Part shown: positions 36,122-45,001 of the stretch, piece by piece
Position numbering within the stretch: the first letter of the stretch is position 1
How the letters are laid out: each line of letters opens with the position of its first letter
From: Janthinobacterium sp051380875
GTDB taxonomy: Bacteria > Pseudomonadota > Gammaproteobacteria > Burkholderiales > Burkholderiaceae_D
Assembly: GCF_051380875.1 (NCBI RefSeq)
Contig: NZ_JBNYXW010000005.1
Coordinates: 186,001-250,000, forward strand
Length of the DNA stretch: 64,000 bases
Direction of reading: 5' to 3'
Notes under the pieces: model-generated
Databases searched by the model: none
Seen by the model: the letters and a program-made list of their open reading frames with translations, nothing else
What the model was told of the DNA's origin: nothing
Position numbers and translations under genes: made by a program

Positions 36122-37000
36122 TCAGAGTTCCAGTTCTGGCACGTTGGGCAGGCGTTCGACGAGCAGCACGTGCACCTGGCGCGCGTCGGCGCGCAGCACC
36201 TCGAAGCGCAAATTGCCCAGGTCGAAGATATCGCCCTTGTGCGCCATGCGGCCCAGGTACTTCGAGACCAGGCCGCCGATGGTGTCGACATCGTCGTCCA
36301 CCAGGTGGCTGCCCACTTCTTCGTTGAACTGGTCGATCTCGGTCAGCGCCTTGACGCGCCAGCGGGGGCCGAACTGGCCTTCCTTGAGCGAGAGGATGTT
36401 GTCCTCGGCTTCGTCGAAGTCGTATTCGTCCTCGATATCGCCGACGATCTGTTCCAGCACGTCTTCGATGGTGATCAGGCCGGCGACGCCGCTGTATTCA
36501 TCGACGACGATGGCCATGTGATTGTGGTTGGCGCGGAAATCGCGCAGCAGCACATTCAGGCGTTTCGATTCGGGGATGAAGATGGCGGGGCGCAGCATGT
36601 CGCGGACGTCGAAAGTCTCTTCAGCGTAATAACGCAGCAAGTCTTTCGCCAGCAGGATGCCGATAACCTTGTCGCGCTCGCCTTCGATCGCGGGAAAGCG
36701 CGAGTGGGCAGTGGACAGGACTTCGGGCATCCATTCCTGGATCGGCTTGCTGATGTCGATGACATCCATTTGCGAACGGGGAATCATGATGTCGCGCGCA
36801 CAGAGATCCGATACCTGAAACACGCCTTCGATCATCGACAGGGCGTCGGCGTCGATCAGCTTGCGTTCATGCGCATCGTGTAGAACATCGAGCAATTCTG
36901 CACGGTTCTCTGGCTCGGGGGAAATGAGTGCGGTCAGGCGTTCAAACAGTGACCGGTGGGGCTTGACGTCAGTTCTGACGCCACTAGGGTGCTCGGGCAT
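36122..37000 (-). CDS. corC: HlyC/CorC family CBS-domain protein
   Basis: A 292-residue cytoplasmic protein with two CBS repeats (DIMIPRSQMDVIDISK at about 75-90, and the second in DYRANHNHMAIVVDEYSG-like sequence at about 155-175), followed by the CorC_HlyC domain (GPRWRVKALTEIDQFNEEVG). Related proteins are linked to Mg/Co efflux, and this gene is also called ybeX. The membrane DUF21 domain of larger homologues is absent, as usual for this form. It pairs with lnt downstream. Confidence 0.93.
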   Translation of the reverse strand: MPEHPSGVRTDVKPHRSLFERLTALISPEPENRAELLDVLHDAHERKLIDADALSMIEGVFQVSDLCARDIMIPRSQMDVIDISKPIQEWMPEVLSTAHSRFPAIEGERDKVIGILLAKDLLRYYAEETFDVRDMLRPAIFIPESKRLNVLLRDFRANHNHMAIVVDEYSGVAGLITIEDVLEQIVGDIEDEYDFDEAEDNILSLKEGQFGPRWRVKALTEIDQFNEEVGSHLVDDDVDTIGGLVSKYLGRMAHKGDIFDLGNLRFEVLRADARQVHVLLVERLPNVPELEL

Positions 37001-37116
37001 AGGAGGCGTGAGCCGTTGTTGCGAAGGGTTATAGGATACACCAAAAGTGGGGCAACACCGGATTTCCCCGCTTTTGATGTAAATTTAACACGCTTACTGC
37101 GCCGTTGCACGACGTT

Positions 37117-37536
37117 TCAGGCATCCGGCCCCAGCACGCGCTGGCGCAAGGCCGCCACGTCAAGCTGCCAATCGGCAAAGTGTTCGCTGTCCTGCCACAA
37201 CTGGCGCAGTTCCGACGATTCTGCCGTGATGCGCTCGAAGGCCAGGCGCGCCTTCTCCAGCAGCGGCGGCGTGACTTTCTTCTTGCAGGCAGCCACCCAT
37301 TCATCGACTTCGGCGGTGGCCGGATCGTCCTCGCCGGGTTTCCCTTGCAGACGGGCGATCACCTCCAGCGCCGCCAGCGCCTCGGCGGCAAATGGCGCTT
37401 CCAGTTCCGCCTCCGCGCTGTCGATGACGTTGTCGAGCGTGGTCTCGACCAGTTCCAGCGTTGTATATTCGTGCAAGTCCTGCGCCCAATCCATGGCGTA
37501 GTCGTTGCCGAAGGCGTCGATGGCCCATGTTCCCAT
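37117..37536 (-). CDS. DUF4259 domain-containing protein
   Basis: A 139-residue soluble protein with the DUF4259 opening MGTWAIDAFGNDYAMDWAQDL and a mostly helical, acidic body. No function is established for the family. It lies 34 bp downstream of the LysR gene on the same strand and 116 bp upstream of corC. Confidence 0.85.
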   Translation of the reverse strand: MGTWAIDAFGNDYAMDWAQDLHEYTTLELVETTLDNVIDSAEAELEAPFAAEALAALEVIARLQGKPGEDDPATAEVDEWVAACKKKVTPPLLEKARLAFERITAESSELRQLWQDSEHFADWQLDVAALRQRVLGPDA

Positions 37537-37569
37537 GATGTGTCCTTGTTGCGTGCGTGATCGATGGCG

Positions 37570-38490
37570 CTATTGTGGCATGCCCGGGGCGGCGGCGAGC
37601 ACCTGTTCGCGCAGCCAGCGCAAGCCGGAGTCTTGCTCGCTGCGGGGATGCCAGGCCAGCGACAGGTCCAGCGGGGGCACTGCCAGCGGCAAGTCGAAGG
37701 TATCGAGCTGGCCCTCGAAGCGGTCGAGGAAGCGCGAAGGCAGGGTGCAAACGAGGTCGGTGGCGGCCAGCATGGGCGGCACCAGGTTGTACTGCGCCAC
37801 GGCGACGGGTACGCTGCGCGTGCGGCCGTGCTGCGCCAGCTGATCGTCCATGAAGGCGTGGAAGCTGCCATTGGTGGAGACGACGATGTGGCGCAGCGCG
37901 CAATACGCGTCCAGGTCCAGCGGCCTTGTACCGCGCGGATGGCCCTTGCGCTGGGCCATGCGGTGCTGCACCAGCAGCACGGGCGCGCTATGCAAGTTGG
38001 CGGGGATGAAGCGGCTGCCGCCCACCAGCAAGTCGATCTCGCCCCGCTCCATCTGCCCCGCCAGATGTTCGGTTTCGGGCGTGCGGAAGGCCAGCTTCAG
38101 CTGCGGCCCGCCGCTGGCCGCCACTTGCTGCACAACGCCGAGCATCAGCATCAGCACCGCGTTGTCGTTGCCTGCAATGTGGAAGGTGCGCTCGGCCGTG
38201 CGCGGGTCGAACGGCGGCGGGTCGCGCCGCACGGCTTGCCCCAGCATGGCCAGCGCAGCGCGCAAGGGCGATTGCAATTCGAGTGCGCGCGGCGTGGCCA
38301 GCATGCCGCGGCCAGCGTCGGCCGGCACCAGCAGGGCGTCATCGAACAGCGCGCGCAAGCGGGCCAGCTGGGCCGACATGGCGGGCTGGCTCAGGTGCAG
38401 GCGCGCTGCCGCGCGCGTCACATGTTTCTCTTCTAATAAAATATCCAGCGAGACCAGCAAGGGTAGGTCGACACCACGTATATCCAGCAT
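37570..38490 (-). CDS. LysR family transcriptional regulator
   Basis: A 306-residue regulator. The winged HTH is at about 8-65: DLPLLVSLDILLEEKHVTRAA, then ARLHLSQPAMSAQLARLRALF with the conserved SQPAMS turn. A periplasmic-binding-like effector domain follows. The ATG at 38490 (MLDIRGVDL) is preferred; a GTG at 38523 would add 11 residues. It is divergent from the secreted metallo-beta-lactamase-fold protein (83-bp gap with a T-N11-A palindrome), so that gene is its likely target. Confidence 0.92.
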   Translation of the reverse strand: MLDIRGVDLPLLVSLDILLEEKHVTRAAARLHLSQPAMSAQLARLRALFDDALLVPADAGRGMLATPRALELQSPLRAALAMLGQAVRRDPPPFDPRTAERTFHIAGNDNAVLMLMLGVVQQVAASGGPQLKLAFRTPETEHLAGQMERGEIDLLVGGSRFIPANLHSAPVLLVQHRMAQRKGHPRGTRPLDLDAYCALRHIVVSTNGSFHAFMDDQLAQHGRTRSVPVAVAQYNLVPPMLAATDLVCTLPSRFLDRFEGQLDTFDLPLAVPPLDLSLAWHPRSEQDSGLRWLREQVLAAAPGMPQ

Positions 38491-38523
38491 TTGGATGGCT
38501 CCAATTAAAATAATCGATTTCAC

Positions 38524-38536
38524 TTATGCATGATAA
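38524..38536. promoter_or_regulatory. putative LysR-type operator (T-N11-A)
   Basis: TTATGCATGATAA is an inverted repeat (TTAT-N5-ATAA) that fits the T-N11-A rule. It lies in the 83-bp gap between the LysR gene and the divergent metallo-beta-lactamase-fold gene, where LysR regulators usually bind. Confidence 0.5.
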
Positions 38537-38573
38537 ACGGGTTTACTGGCGCATTATCTTTTGAAAGGCGCAC

Positions 38574-39551
38574 ATGTTTTCCATGAAACCCCTGGCCAGG
38601 TTGTTAGCAACTTCGTTGACTGGTTTAACGCTCTCCCACGCCGCGCTGGCCGCCGTTCCGTTCGACCAGGGCCAGGCACCCGGCATCTACCGCATGATGC
38701 TGGGCCAGTTCCAGGTGACGGCCCTGTCGGACGGCACGGTCACCATCGCGCTCGACAAGCTGTTGACGGAAATCAAGCCAGCCACCCTGGCCGCCAGCCT
38801 GCGCGACAACCATTTGGCGCCAATGGCGGAAACCTCGATCAACGCCTTTCTGATCAATACGGGCAAGCAGCTGGTGCTGGTCGATACGGGCGCCGGAGAT
38901 CTGTTCGGCCAGCCCATGGGCGCGCGGGCGGGCCGCCTGCAGCGCAGCTTGCGCAATGCGGGCTATACGGCGGAACAGGTCGACTTTGTTCTGCTCACGC
39001 ACATCCACGCCGACCATTCCGGCGGCTTGTCGCACGATGGCCAGCGGCTGTTCCCGAATGCGCACGTGTATGTGGACCAGCATGACGCCGATTTCTGGCT
39101 CAATAGCGCCAACCAGGCCGGTGCTGCCGAAGGCCAGCGCCACGGTTTCGACGAGGCCCAGGCGATGCTGGCGCCCTACGTGGCAGCAGGGCGCTTGAAG
39201 CCATACCAGGGCGGTGACGAAATCGTACCCGGCATCCGCGCCGTGCCGGCCTATGGCCACACGCCGGGCCACAGTTATTATATGGTGGAGAGCGGCGGGC
39301 AGAAATTGCTGCTGCTGGGCGACATGCTGCATGCGGGCGCCGTGCAATTCCCTCATCCAGGCACCACCATCCTGTTTGACGTGGACGCGGCCGGCGCCAA
39401 GGCGCAGCGGGCGCGTGAAATGGCCGATGCCGCCAGCAAGGGCTACTGGGTCGGCGCGGCGCACCTGAGCTTCCCCGGCATCGGGCATATCGTCAAGGAT
39501 GGCAAAGCAGACGCCTATCGCTGGGTGCCGGCCAATTACAACGCATGGTAG
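38574..39551 (+). CDS. exported metallo-beta-lactamase-fold hydrolase
   Basis: A 325-residue protein with a signal peptide (about 1-27, ending HAALA-AVPF). The metal site HIHADH is at 143-148 in LLTHIHADHSGGL, with further ligands in AYGHTPGHSYY and LGDMLHAG and the C-terminal AAHLSFPGIGH. The arrangement is that of the glyoxalase II/AHL-lactonase branch, including periplasmic lactonases. Substrate is not predictable. Transcribed divergently from the LysR gene. It ends in front of the ybeY terminator. Confidence 0.9.
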   Translation: MFSMKPLARLLATSLTGLTLSHAALAAVPFDQGQAPGIYRMMLGQFQVTALSDGTVTIALDKLLTEIKPATLAASLRDNHLAPMAETSINAFLINTGKQLVLVDTGAGDLFGQPMGARAGRLQRSLRNAGYTAEQVDFVLLTHIHADHSGGLSHDGQRLFPNAHVYVDQHDADFWLNSANQAGAAEGQRHGFDEAQAMLAPYVAAGRLKPYQGGDEIVPGIRAVPAYGHTPGHSYYMVESGGQKLLLLGDMLHAGAVQFPHPGTTILFDVDAAGAKAQRAREMADAASKGYWVGAAHLSFPGIGHIVKDGKADAYRWVPANYNAW

Positions 39552-39556
39552 GGATG

Positions 39557-39581
39557 TAAAAAAGCCGGCTTGGGCCGGCTT
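39557..39581 (-). terminator. intrinsic terminator of the miaB-phoH-ybeY run
   Basis: Stem AAGCCGGC/GCCGGCTT with loop TTGG. On the minus strand it is followed by six T, immediately after the ybeY stop. On the plus strand no T-run follows, so it serves the minus-strand transcript. Confidence 0.8.
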
Positions 39582-39584
39582 CGT

Positions 39585-40061
39585 TCACTGTGACTGCTGA
39601 TCCGCGTACGGGTCTGCAATGCCGAGTTTTGCCAGGATGTCCGTTTCCAGCCCTTCCATCTCGGCCGCTTCCTCGTCATCCATGTGGTCGTAGCCCTGCG
39701 CATGCAGCACGCCGTGCACGATCAGATGGGCCGTGTGCTCTTCAACGCTCTTCTTTTGCTCCGCAGCTTCCTTTTCCAGCACGTCCGTGCACAGGATGAT
39801 GTCGGCGCGCGTCGGCTCATCGTCCGCCAGCTCTTCGCCTTCGTTGTAGGCAAAGGTCAGCACGTTGGTGGCGTAGTCCTTTTCGCGGTAGTCGCGGTTC
39901 AAGGCACGGCCTTCCTCTGCGTCGACGAAGCGGATGGTCAATTCGGCTGGCGCGAACAGGGCCGCCTTGACCCAGCGGCGCACTTTTGGCCGCGTGATCA
40001 GCGTTTCCAGGCGGGCATCCGGGTATTGCACGGACAAGGACAGTTTATTTTTTTCGGACAT
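39585..40061 (-). CDS. ybeY: endoribonuclease YbeY
   Basis: A 158-residue metal-dependent RNase of 16S rRNA maturation and ribosome quality control. The zinc motif H116-GVL-H120-AQGYD-H126 is intact. NRDYREKDYATNVLTF upstream is also conserved. The start overlaps the phoH-like gene by 17 bp. A terminator follows directly, so in this genome the operon stops here and does not run on into corC-lnt. Confidence 0.95.
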   Translation of the reverse strand: MSEKNKLSLSVQYPDARLETLITRPKVRRWVKAALFAPAELTIRFVDAEEGRALNRDYREKDYATNVLTFAYNEGEELADDEPTRADIILCTDVLEKEAAEQKKSVEEHTAHLIVHGVLHAQGYDHMDDEEAAEMEGLETDILAKLGIADPYADQQSQ

Positions 40062-41109
40062 TTTTGGCGGCAGCTGGTTTGATCAAGGGAGTGAGCAGGG
40101 CGGCGTCGGTGCCGGTGGCCTGCGCCGTTTCATAGGCGTCGACGATGCGCGCGACAAGCGGATGGCGCACCACGTCGGTGCTGTTAAATTGCGTGAAGCC
40201 GATGCCGCGCACGTCTTTGAGCACTTGCACGGCATCGATCAGGCCACTTTTCTGGCTCTTTTGCAGGTCGACCTGGGTCACGTCGCCCGTCACCACGGCC
40301 TTGCTGCCAAAGCCGATGCGCGTCAAGAACATCTTCATCTGTTCGACGGTGGTGTTTTGCGCCTCGTCGAGGATGACAAACGCATGGTTCAGGGTGCGCC
40401 CGCGCATGTAGGCCAGCGGGGCGATCTCGATCACCTGTTTTTCGAACAGTTTTTGCGTGCGGTCAAAGCCCAGCAAATCGTACAGCGCATCGTACAGGGG
40501 GCGCAGGTAGGGATCGACCTTTTGCGCCAGGTCGCCCGGCAAAAAGCCCAGGCGCTCGCCCGCTTCGACGGCAGGGCGCGTCAGGATGATGCGCTTGACG
40601 GCGTCGCGTTCGAGCGCGTCGACGGCGCAGGCGACGGCCAGGTACGTCTTGCCCGTGCCAGCCGGGCCCACGCCGAAGCTGATGTCGTGTTCGAGAATGT
40701 CGCGCAGGTAGGCGATCTGGTGCGGCGTACGGCCGCGCAGGTCGCTGCGCCGTGTTTTCAGCACGGGGCTGGCGATGTCCGGTTCCACAAACGTGCTGAT
40801 GGGCGCGCTGGCATGGTGCTCCGAGGCGGCCGACAGGCCGGCGCGCTGCTCGACCAGGGCCAGCTGCACTTCTTCCAGCGGCACGACCTTATTGGCAATG
40901 GCGTAGAACTGCTCGAGGATTTCCACGGCGCGCGCGGCGTTGCTGCCGCCGACGATGAATTTCTCGCCGCGGCGGAAGATCGTCACGTCGAGGGCGGCGG
41001 AAATCTGGCGCAGGTTTTCATCGAGCGGTCCGCACAGGTGCGCCAGGCGCGTGTTGTCGAGCGGTTCGGGGATGAAGTAATGCGGCTGTATCGGGGCTTT
41101 GGTTTTCAA
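40045..41109 (-). CDS. ybeZ: PhoH-like ATPase (YbeZ)
   Basis: A 354-residue PhoH-family P-loop protein that works with YbeY in rRNA processing. Walker A GPAGTGKT is at 148-155, Walker B AFVILDEAQN near 245, and TRIGFGSKAVVTGD is the sensor region. The N-terminal about 80 residues form the KH-like part (DVTIFRRGEKFIVGG). It overlaps miaB by 4 bp and ybeY by 17 bp, so the three are tightly coupled. Confidence 0.94.
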   Translation of the reverse strand: MKTKAPIQPHYFIPEPLDNTRLAHLCGPLDENLRQISAALDVTIFRRGEKFIVGGSNAARAVEILEQFYAIANKVVPLEEVQLALVEQRAGLSAASEHHASAPISTFVEPDIASPVLKTRRSDLRGRTPHQIAYLRDILEHDISFGVGPAGTGKTYLAVACAVDALERDAVKRIILTRPAVEAGERLGFLPGDLAQKVDPYLRPLYDALYDLLGFDRTQKLFEKQVIEIAPLAYMRGRTLNHAFVILDEAQNTTVEQMKMFLTRIGFGSKAVVTGDVTQVDLQKSQKSGLIDAVQVLKDVRGIGFTQFNSTDVVRHPLVARIVDAYETAQATGTDAALLTPLIKPAAAKNVRKK

Positions 41110-42473
41110 CTGGCTCTTTTCAATGCTTGGGCGCCAGCGACGAGTTCGCCGCGCAGGGTGTAGGAATGGCTCTCGGTGATGCGCACGTCGACCAGCTGGC
41201 CGATCAGTTGCAGAGCATCGGGGCCGGCGTCAAAATTGACCACGCGGTTGTTTTCGGTGCGCCCTTGCAGTTCGCTGTCGTCCGTGTCCTTCTTCGAGCG
41301 GCCTTCGACGAGGATGGTTTGCACGCTGCCCACCATGGCCAGGCTGTACTTGCGCGTGTTGGCGTCGATGGCGGCCTGCAACTGCTGCAGGCGGGCCAGC
41401 TTGGTTTCATGCGGCGTGTCGTCTTCCAGGCTGGCGGCCGGCGTGCCGGGGCGCTTGCTGAAGATGAAGCTGTAGCTGTTGTCGAAGCCAACGTCGGCAA
41501 TCAGCTTCATCATGGCGTCGAAGTCGGCCTGGGTCTCGCCAGGAAAACCCACGATGAAGTCCGAGGAAATGGCCATGTTCGGGCGCACGGCGCGGATGCG
41601 GCGGATGATGGACTTGTATTCGAGGCCCGTGTAGCCGCGCTTCATGGCGCCGAGGATCTTGTCGGCACCGTGCTGCGCCGGCAGATACAGATGGTCGACC
41701 AGCTGCGGGATCTTGGCGTAGGCGTCGATCAGGCGCTGCGTGAATTCCTTCGGGTGGCTGGTGATGAAACGCATGCGGGCGATGCCGGGGATGTCGGCCA
41801 CGTATTCGAGCAGCAGGGCGAAGTCGGCGATGTCGCCGCCTTCCATCACGCCCCGGTAGGCGTTCACATTCTGGCCCAGCAGGGTGATTTCCTTGACGCC
41901 CTGGGCGGCCAGGCCAGCCACTTCCGTCAACACGTCTTCGAAGCGGCGCGAGACTTCTTCGCCGCGCGTGTAGGGCACCACGCAGTAACTGCAGTATTTG
42001 CTGCAGCCTTCCATGATGGAGACAAACGCCGAGGCGCCGTCCACCTTGGCTGGCGGCATGTGGTCGAACTTTTCGATTTCCGGAAAGCTGATGTCGACCT
42101 GCGAAGTGCCGCTGGAGCGGCGCAGGGCGATCATTTGCGGCAAGCGGTGCAGGGTTTGCGGGCCGAAGACCATGTCGACATACGGCGCGCGCTTGACGAT
42201 GGCGTCGCCTTCCTGCGAGGCCACGCATCCGCCCACGCCAATCAATAGATTCGGGTTGGCGAGTTTGAGCTCGCGCAGGCGGCCCAGGTCGGAAAACACT
42301 TTTTCCTGCGCCTTTTCGCGCACGGAGCAGGTATTGAGCAGGATGACATCGGCTTCTTCGGGGTGTTCCGTGCGCACCAGGCCATCGGAGGCGCCCAGCA
42401 CATCGGCCATCTTGTCCGAGTCGTACTCGTTCATCTGGCAGCCGAAGGTTTTAATGAATACTTTTTTCTGCAT
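41106..42473 (-). CDS. miaB: tRNA-2-methylthio-N6-dimethylallyladenosine synthase
   Basis: A 455-residue radical-SAM methylthiotransferase acting on i6A37 of tRNAs. The start at 42473 (MQKKVFIKTFGCQMNEYDSD) is fixed by the family N-terminus; longer reading frames upstream are ignored. The three auxiliary-cluster cysteines are C12, C49 and C83; the radical-SAM motif is C157-SKY-C161-SY-C164. A C-terminal TRAM domain follows (QTILVEGRSKKDTDDSELQG). miaA, which makes its i6A substrate, is at 59372-60319. Confidence 0.96.
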   Translation of the reverse strand: MQKKVFIKTFGCQMNEYDSDKMADVLGASDGLVRTEHPEEADVILLNTCSVREKAQEKVFSDLGRLRELKLANPNLLIGVGGCVASQEGDAIVKRAPYVDMVFGPQTLHRLPQMIALRRSSGTSQVDISFPEIEKFDHMPPAKVDGASAFVSIMEGCSKYCSYCVVPYTRGEEVSRRFEDVLTEVAGLAAQGVKEITLLGQNVNAYRGVMEGGDIADFALLLEYVADIPGIARMRFITSHPKEFTQRLIDAYAKIPQLVDHLYLPAQHGADKILGAMKRGYTGLEYKSIIRRIRAVRPNMAISSDFIVGFPGETQADFDAMMKLIADVGFDNSYSFIFSKRPGTPAASLEDDTPHETKLARLQQLQAAIDANTRKYSLAMVGSVQTILVEGRSKKDTDDSELQGRTENNRVVNFDAGPDALQLIGQLVDVRITESHSYTLRGELVAGAQALKRAS

Positions 42474-43133
42474 GGAGTCGGGTACTTTATTGGTTGTGAG
42501 CGGTAGTGCGCTGCAAATAAGAAGGCTGGGCAGGATGCGGCAGCGCAGGGCGTCGCTTAGGGCGGGGTGCCATGCAAGAGCGCGTGGATGACCGGCCGGG
42601 CGCACCTGGCTGCCCGGTGGCAGGCTCGCTGCAAGTTCAGGCCATAGTTTAGCGTAAATCGCCTGGTCCGGCCATGTTGCACTTACCTTGCCGACAAGGT
42701 TTCGGCGCGCCTGCGCCGCTCATTGCAGTGATGCCATAAAGCATTTGTTACCATATAGCATCATTGATTTGTAACAAGTTGCTGCAAAGCCTTGTGTGCG
42801 GCCGCAGGCGTCCTAATGTGTTGAAATGGCATCGTTGTTTACGCAACCAGCACCTTAATTGATATTTAACAATCGAGAAGGTTGTGCAAGGCGCAGATGC
42901 TGCCTGTTTGGACTAGTATATTGTCTCATATGCAATTCATTTCAGCCAATTGCAGTACGTTTTACTCACGCGGCAAGCTGTGCACGTCGGCTGGACGTGG
43001 CTGTGCGAGTCCTGTGCAGGCAGCACGATAGGAGGTGTAGGGGCTGACGGTTTTTGAAATACTTTTAAACACTCTAAGCCAGCCTTAAGTTCGTATCGCC
43101 ATTCTTTCAACATTCACTAGACGAGGAAAAATC
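42474..43133. other. 660-bp intergenic region upstream of a small HTH gene
   Basis: No protein-coding gene is convincing here. The half near miaB is GC-rich, while 42730-42960 is relatively AT-rich, typical of promoter DNA. Short hairpins are present, but I see no tRNA or recognised riboswitch. Its length is unusual for this gene-dense window, so a small RNA or a long leader is possible. Confidence 0.5.
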
Positions 43134-43460
43134 ATGGCACATCATGCATTAGCATCGCAAGAGACTTACAACCCTAACCACCTGCTGGACATTCTGCTGA
43201 GCAAGATGCAGTTGAAAAACGACGCAGCCCTGTCGCGCCTGCTTGAAGTGGCGCCACCGGTCATCAGCAAGATTCGCCATCACCGCTTGCCGGTCGGCGC
43301 TTCCCTGCTGATCCGCATGCACGAAGTAACGGGCATGAGCATCCGTGACCTGCGCGACTTGATGGGCGACCGCCGCACCAAGTATCGTTTGTCCGACGCC
43401 CAGGGCCGTCCAAAAGCGGAAGACCGCGGCGATGCGCAAGAATCGAATTACGCGCACTGA
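43134..43460 (+). CDS. small putative HTH DNA-binding protein
   Basis: A 108-residue protein with a good RBS (GACGAGGAAAA). Residues about 15-75 resemble a Cro/XRE-like helix-turn-helix: NDAALSRLLEVAPPVISKIR, then HHRLPVGASLLIRMHEVTG and MSIRDLRDLMGDRR. The C-terminal 30 residues are polar and probably disordered. I do not recognise a named family member. It stands alone with a 660-bp upstream region. Confidence 0.8.
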   Translation: MAHHALASQETYNPNHLLDILLSKMQLKNDAALSRLLEVAPPVISKIRHHRLPVGASLLIRMHEVTGMSIRDLRDLMGDRRTKYRLSDAQGRPKAEDRGDAQESNYAH

Positions 43461-43618
43461 TGTGGTGGTCGCGCGCTGACTGTGCCGCTTGCATATTTGC
43501 TGGTGGTAACAGGCTGGCGTGGACCGGGCAGAATGGAAGTAAAGCAGTACCCATAGCGGCTTTCGCCTCGCAGCGAGAGCCGTTTGCGTTTACGGCGTTT
43601 ACGGCTTTGCTTGCTGAA

Positions 43619-44464
43619 TCAGCTTAATAATGCCGTCGTAATTTCGTCGTAGCGCAGTTCCGTTTCGCGGAACAGTTGCAGATACGTTTCCTCTTCCAGG
43701 CCCAGCGCCTCCCACGCGACCAGCGAGACGCGCGGCACCATGTCGTCGCCCGCCTGCGCCAGGTCCAGCGCGCAGACGATGGCATTGGCCACGTGGATCA
43801 GCGCTGCCAGGAAACCGGCGCCCGGCGTTTCCGGTTGCAGATAGTTGCCGATTGCCAGGCGCATGGTGTCGGAAAAATTCCAGTGCTCGGCCAGCGCCAC
43901 GCCCGCCTGCACGTGGTCCACGCCCAGTACGCTTCGCTCGGCCTCGAGCAGGCTGCAATCGTTCGCCGCCTGATGCGCGATCACTTGCGCGTACTGGGCG
44001 GGAAAGCTGCTGACCAGCACCAGGCGGCCGATGTTGTGCAGCAAGCCGGCCGTAAAGGCGTAATCCTGGTTGAAGCGGATCTGCCGCGCCAGCACCTTGG
44101 CGCAGCCAGCCGTGGCCACCGAATGGCGCCAGAAGGCCTTGTCGTCGAAGCCCGGACAGCGTCCTTCCGGGAAGCAGCCGGTAATGGCGGCCGAGGTGAT
44201 CAGGCTGCGCGTGGTCTGGAAGCCCAAGTACGTGATGGCTTGCTGGATGGTGGTGGCTTTTACTTGCAAGCCGTATTGCGAGGAGTTGGCCAGGCGCAAG
44301 GTTTTCGCCGTCAGGGCCTGATCGTACGAGACTTTTTTTGCCAGCACGGAAATATCCACGTCTTCCTGGTCGATGCTGTTGAGCAGTTCCATCACCACGG
44401 CGGGCAGCGAAGGCAGGTCGTCGAGGTGGGCGACGATGTCGTCGAACGTCAGCTGGGCACTCAT
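43619..44464 (-). CDS. HDOD domain signalling protein
   Basis: A 281-residue HDOD protein (start ATG at 44464, MSAQLTFDDIVAHLDDLPSL). Conserved features are LPSLPAVVMELLNSIDQEDVD, LTAKTLRLANSSQYG, QAITYLGFQTTRSLI and AGLLHNIGRLVL (HN in place of the HD pair). HDOD proteins are non-enzymatic signal-transduction modules found near c-di-GMP and chemosensory systems. It overlaps the upstream small gene by 4 bp (ATGA). Confidence 0.9.
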   Translation of the reverse strand: MSAQLTFDDIVAHLDDLPSLPAVVMELLNSIDQEDVDISVLAKKVSYDQALTAKTLRLANSSQYGLQVKATTIQQAITYLGFQTTRSLITSAAITGCFPEGRCPGFDDKAFWRHSVATAGCAKVLARQIRFNQDYAFTAGLLHNIGRLVLVSSFPAQYAQVIAHQAANDCSLLEAERSVLGVDHVQAGVALAEHWNFSDTMRLAIGNYLQPETPGAGFLAALIHVANAIVCALDLAQAGDDMVPRVSLVAWEALGLEEETYLQLFRETELRYDEITTALLS

Positions 44465-44799
44465 GCCGCGCCTCCCGTGTCCAGGCGGTACGCCGTCACA
44501 TAGCTGCGCAGCAAGGTGGTGGCGGCCTCCCCGGGATCGTCCGGATCGTGCTTGCGGAACAGATAAGCCAGCCGTTCGCGGTAGGCTGCCTGCTGTGCGG
44601 CCACTTCCTCGGGCGGCGGCGGCGGCGCCTGGATCGGCAGCATGTCGATGCCATGGCGCGGCATCAGGGCCAGCATATTTTCTGTCAGTACCGCGCCTTG
44701 CGGCAATAGTACCTGTCCATGCGCATCGAGCAAGACATCCGACAAGACCATGCCAGGACGAACTTGTTCCAGGGGTAGATGTTGATGCGTGACCGCCAT
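44461..44799 (-). CDS. small protein with an HD-GYP-associated N-terminal-type domain
   Basis: A 112-residue protein. Its first 55 residues (LPLEQVRPGMVLSDVLLDAHG, then QVLLPQGAVLTENMLALMPRHGI) resemble the short domain that precedes HD-GYP phosphodiesterase domains in other proteins, here without the enzyme. A PPPPPEE linker and a helical tail follow. It is translationally coupled to the HDOD gene, so the two probably act as a split two-part module. Function unknown. Confidence 0.75.
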   Translation of the reverse strand: MAVTHQHLPLEQVRPGMVLSDVLLDAHGQVLLPQGAVLTENMLALMPRHGIDMLPIQAPPPPPEEVAAQQAAYRERLAYLFRKHDPDDPGEAATTLLRSYVTAYRLDTGGAA

Positions 44800-45001
44800 G
44801 ACGACTCCTTTGATGATTGCGGGATATTACCATTGCCTTGGCGCAATGTCTCAACCTGCATCAATGTCCGTGCTGATGACAGGGCTGCTGTAAATCTTGC
44901 CAATAAGCATGTCATACCGTACATTTCATCCAGGCTGTTGCATTGCTGACGTATCTGCGCCCGCGCCGCGGGCCGGCGGCTGGCCCCGGGAGTGTTGATT
45001 G

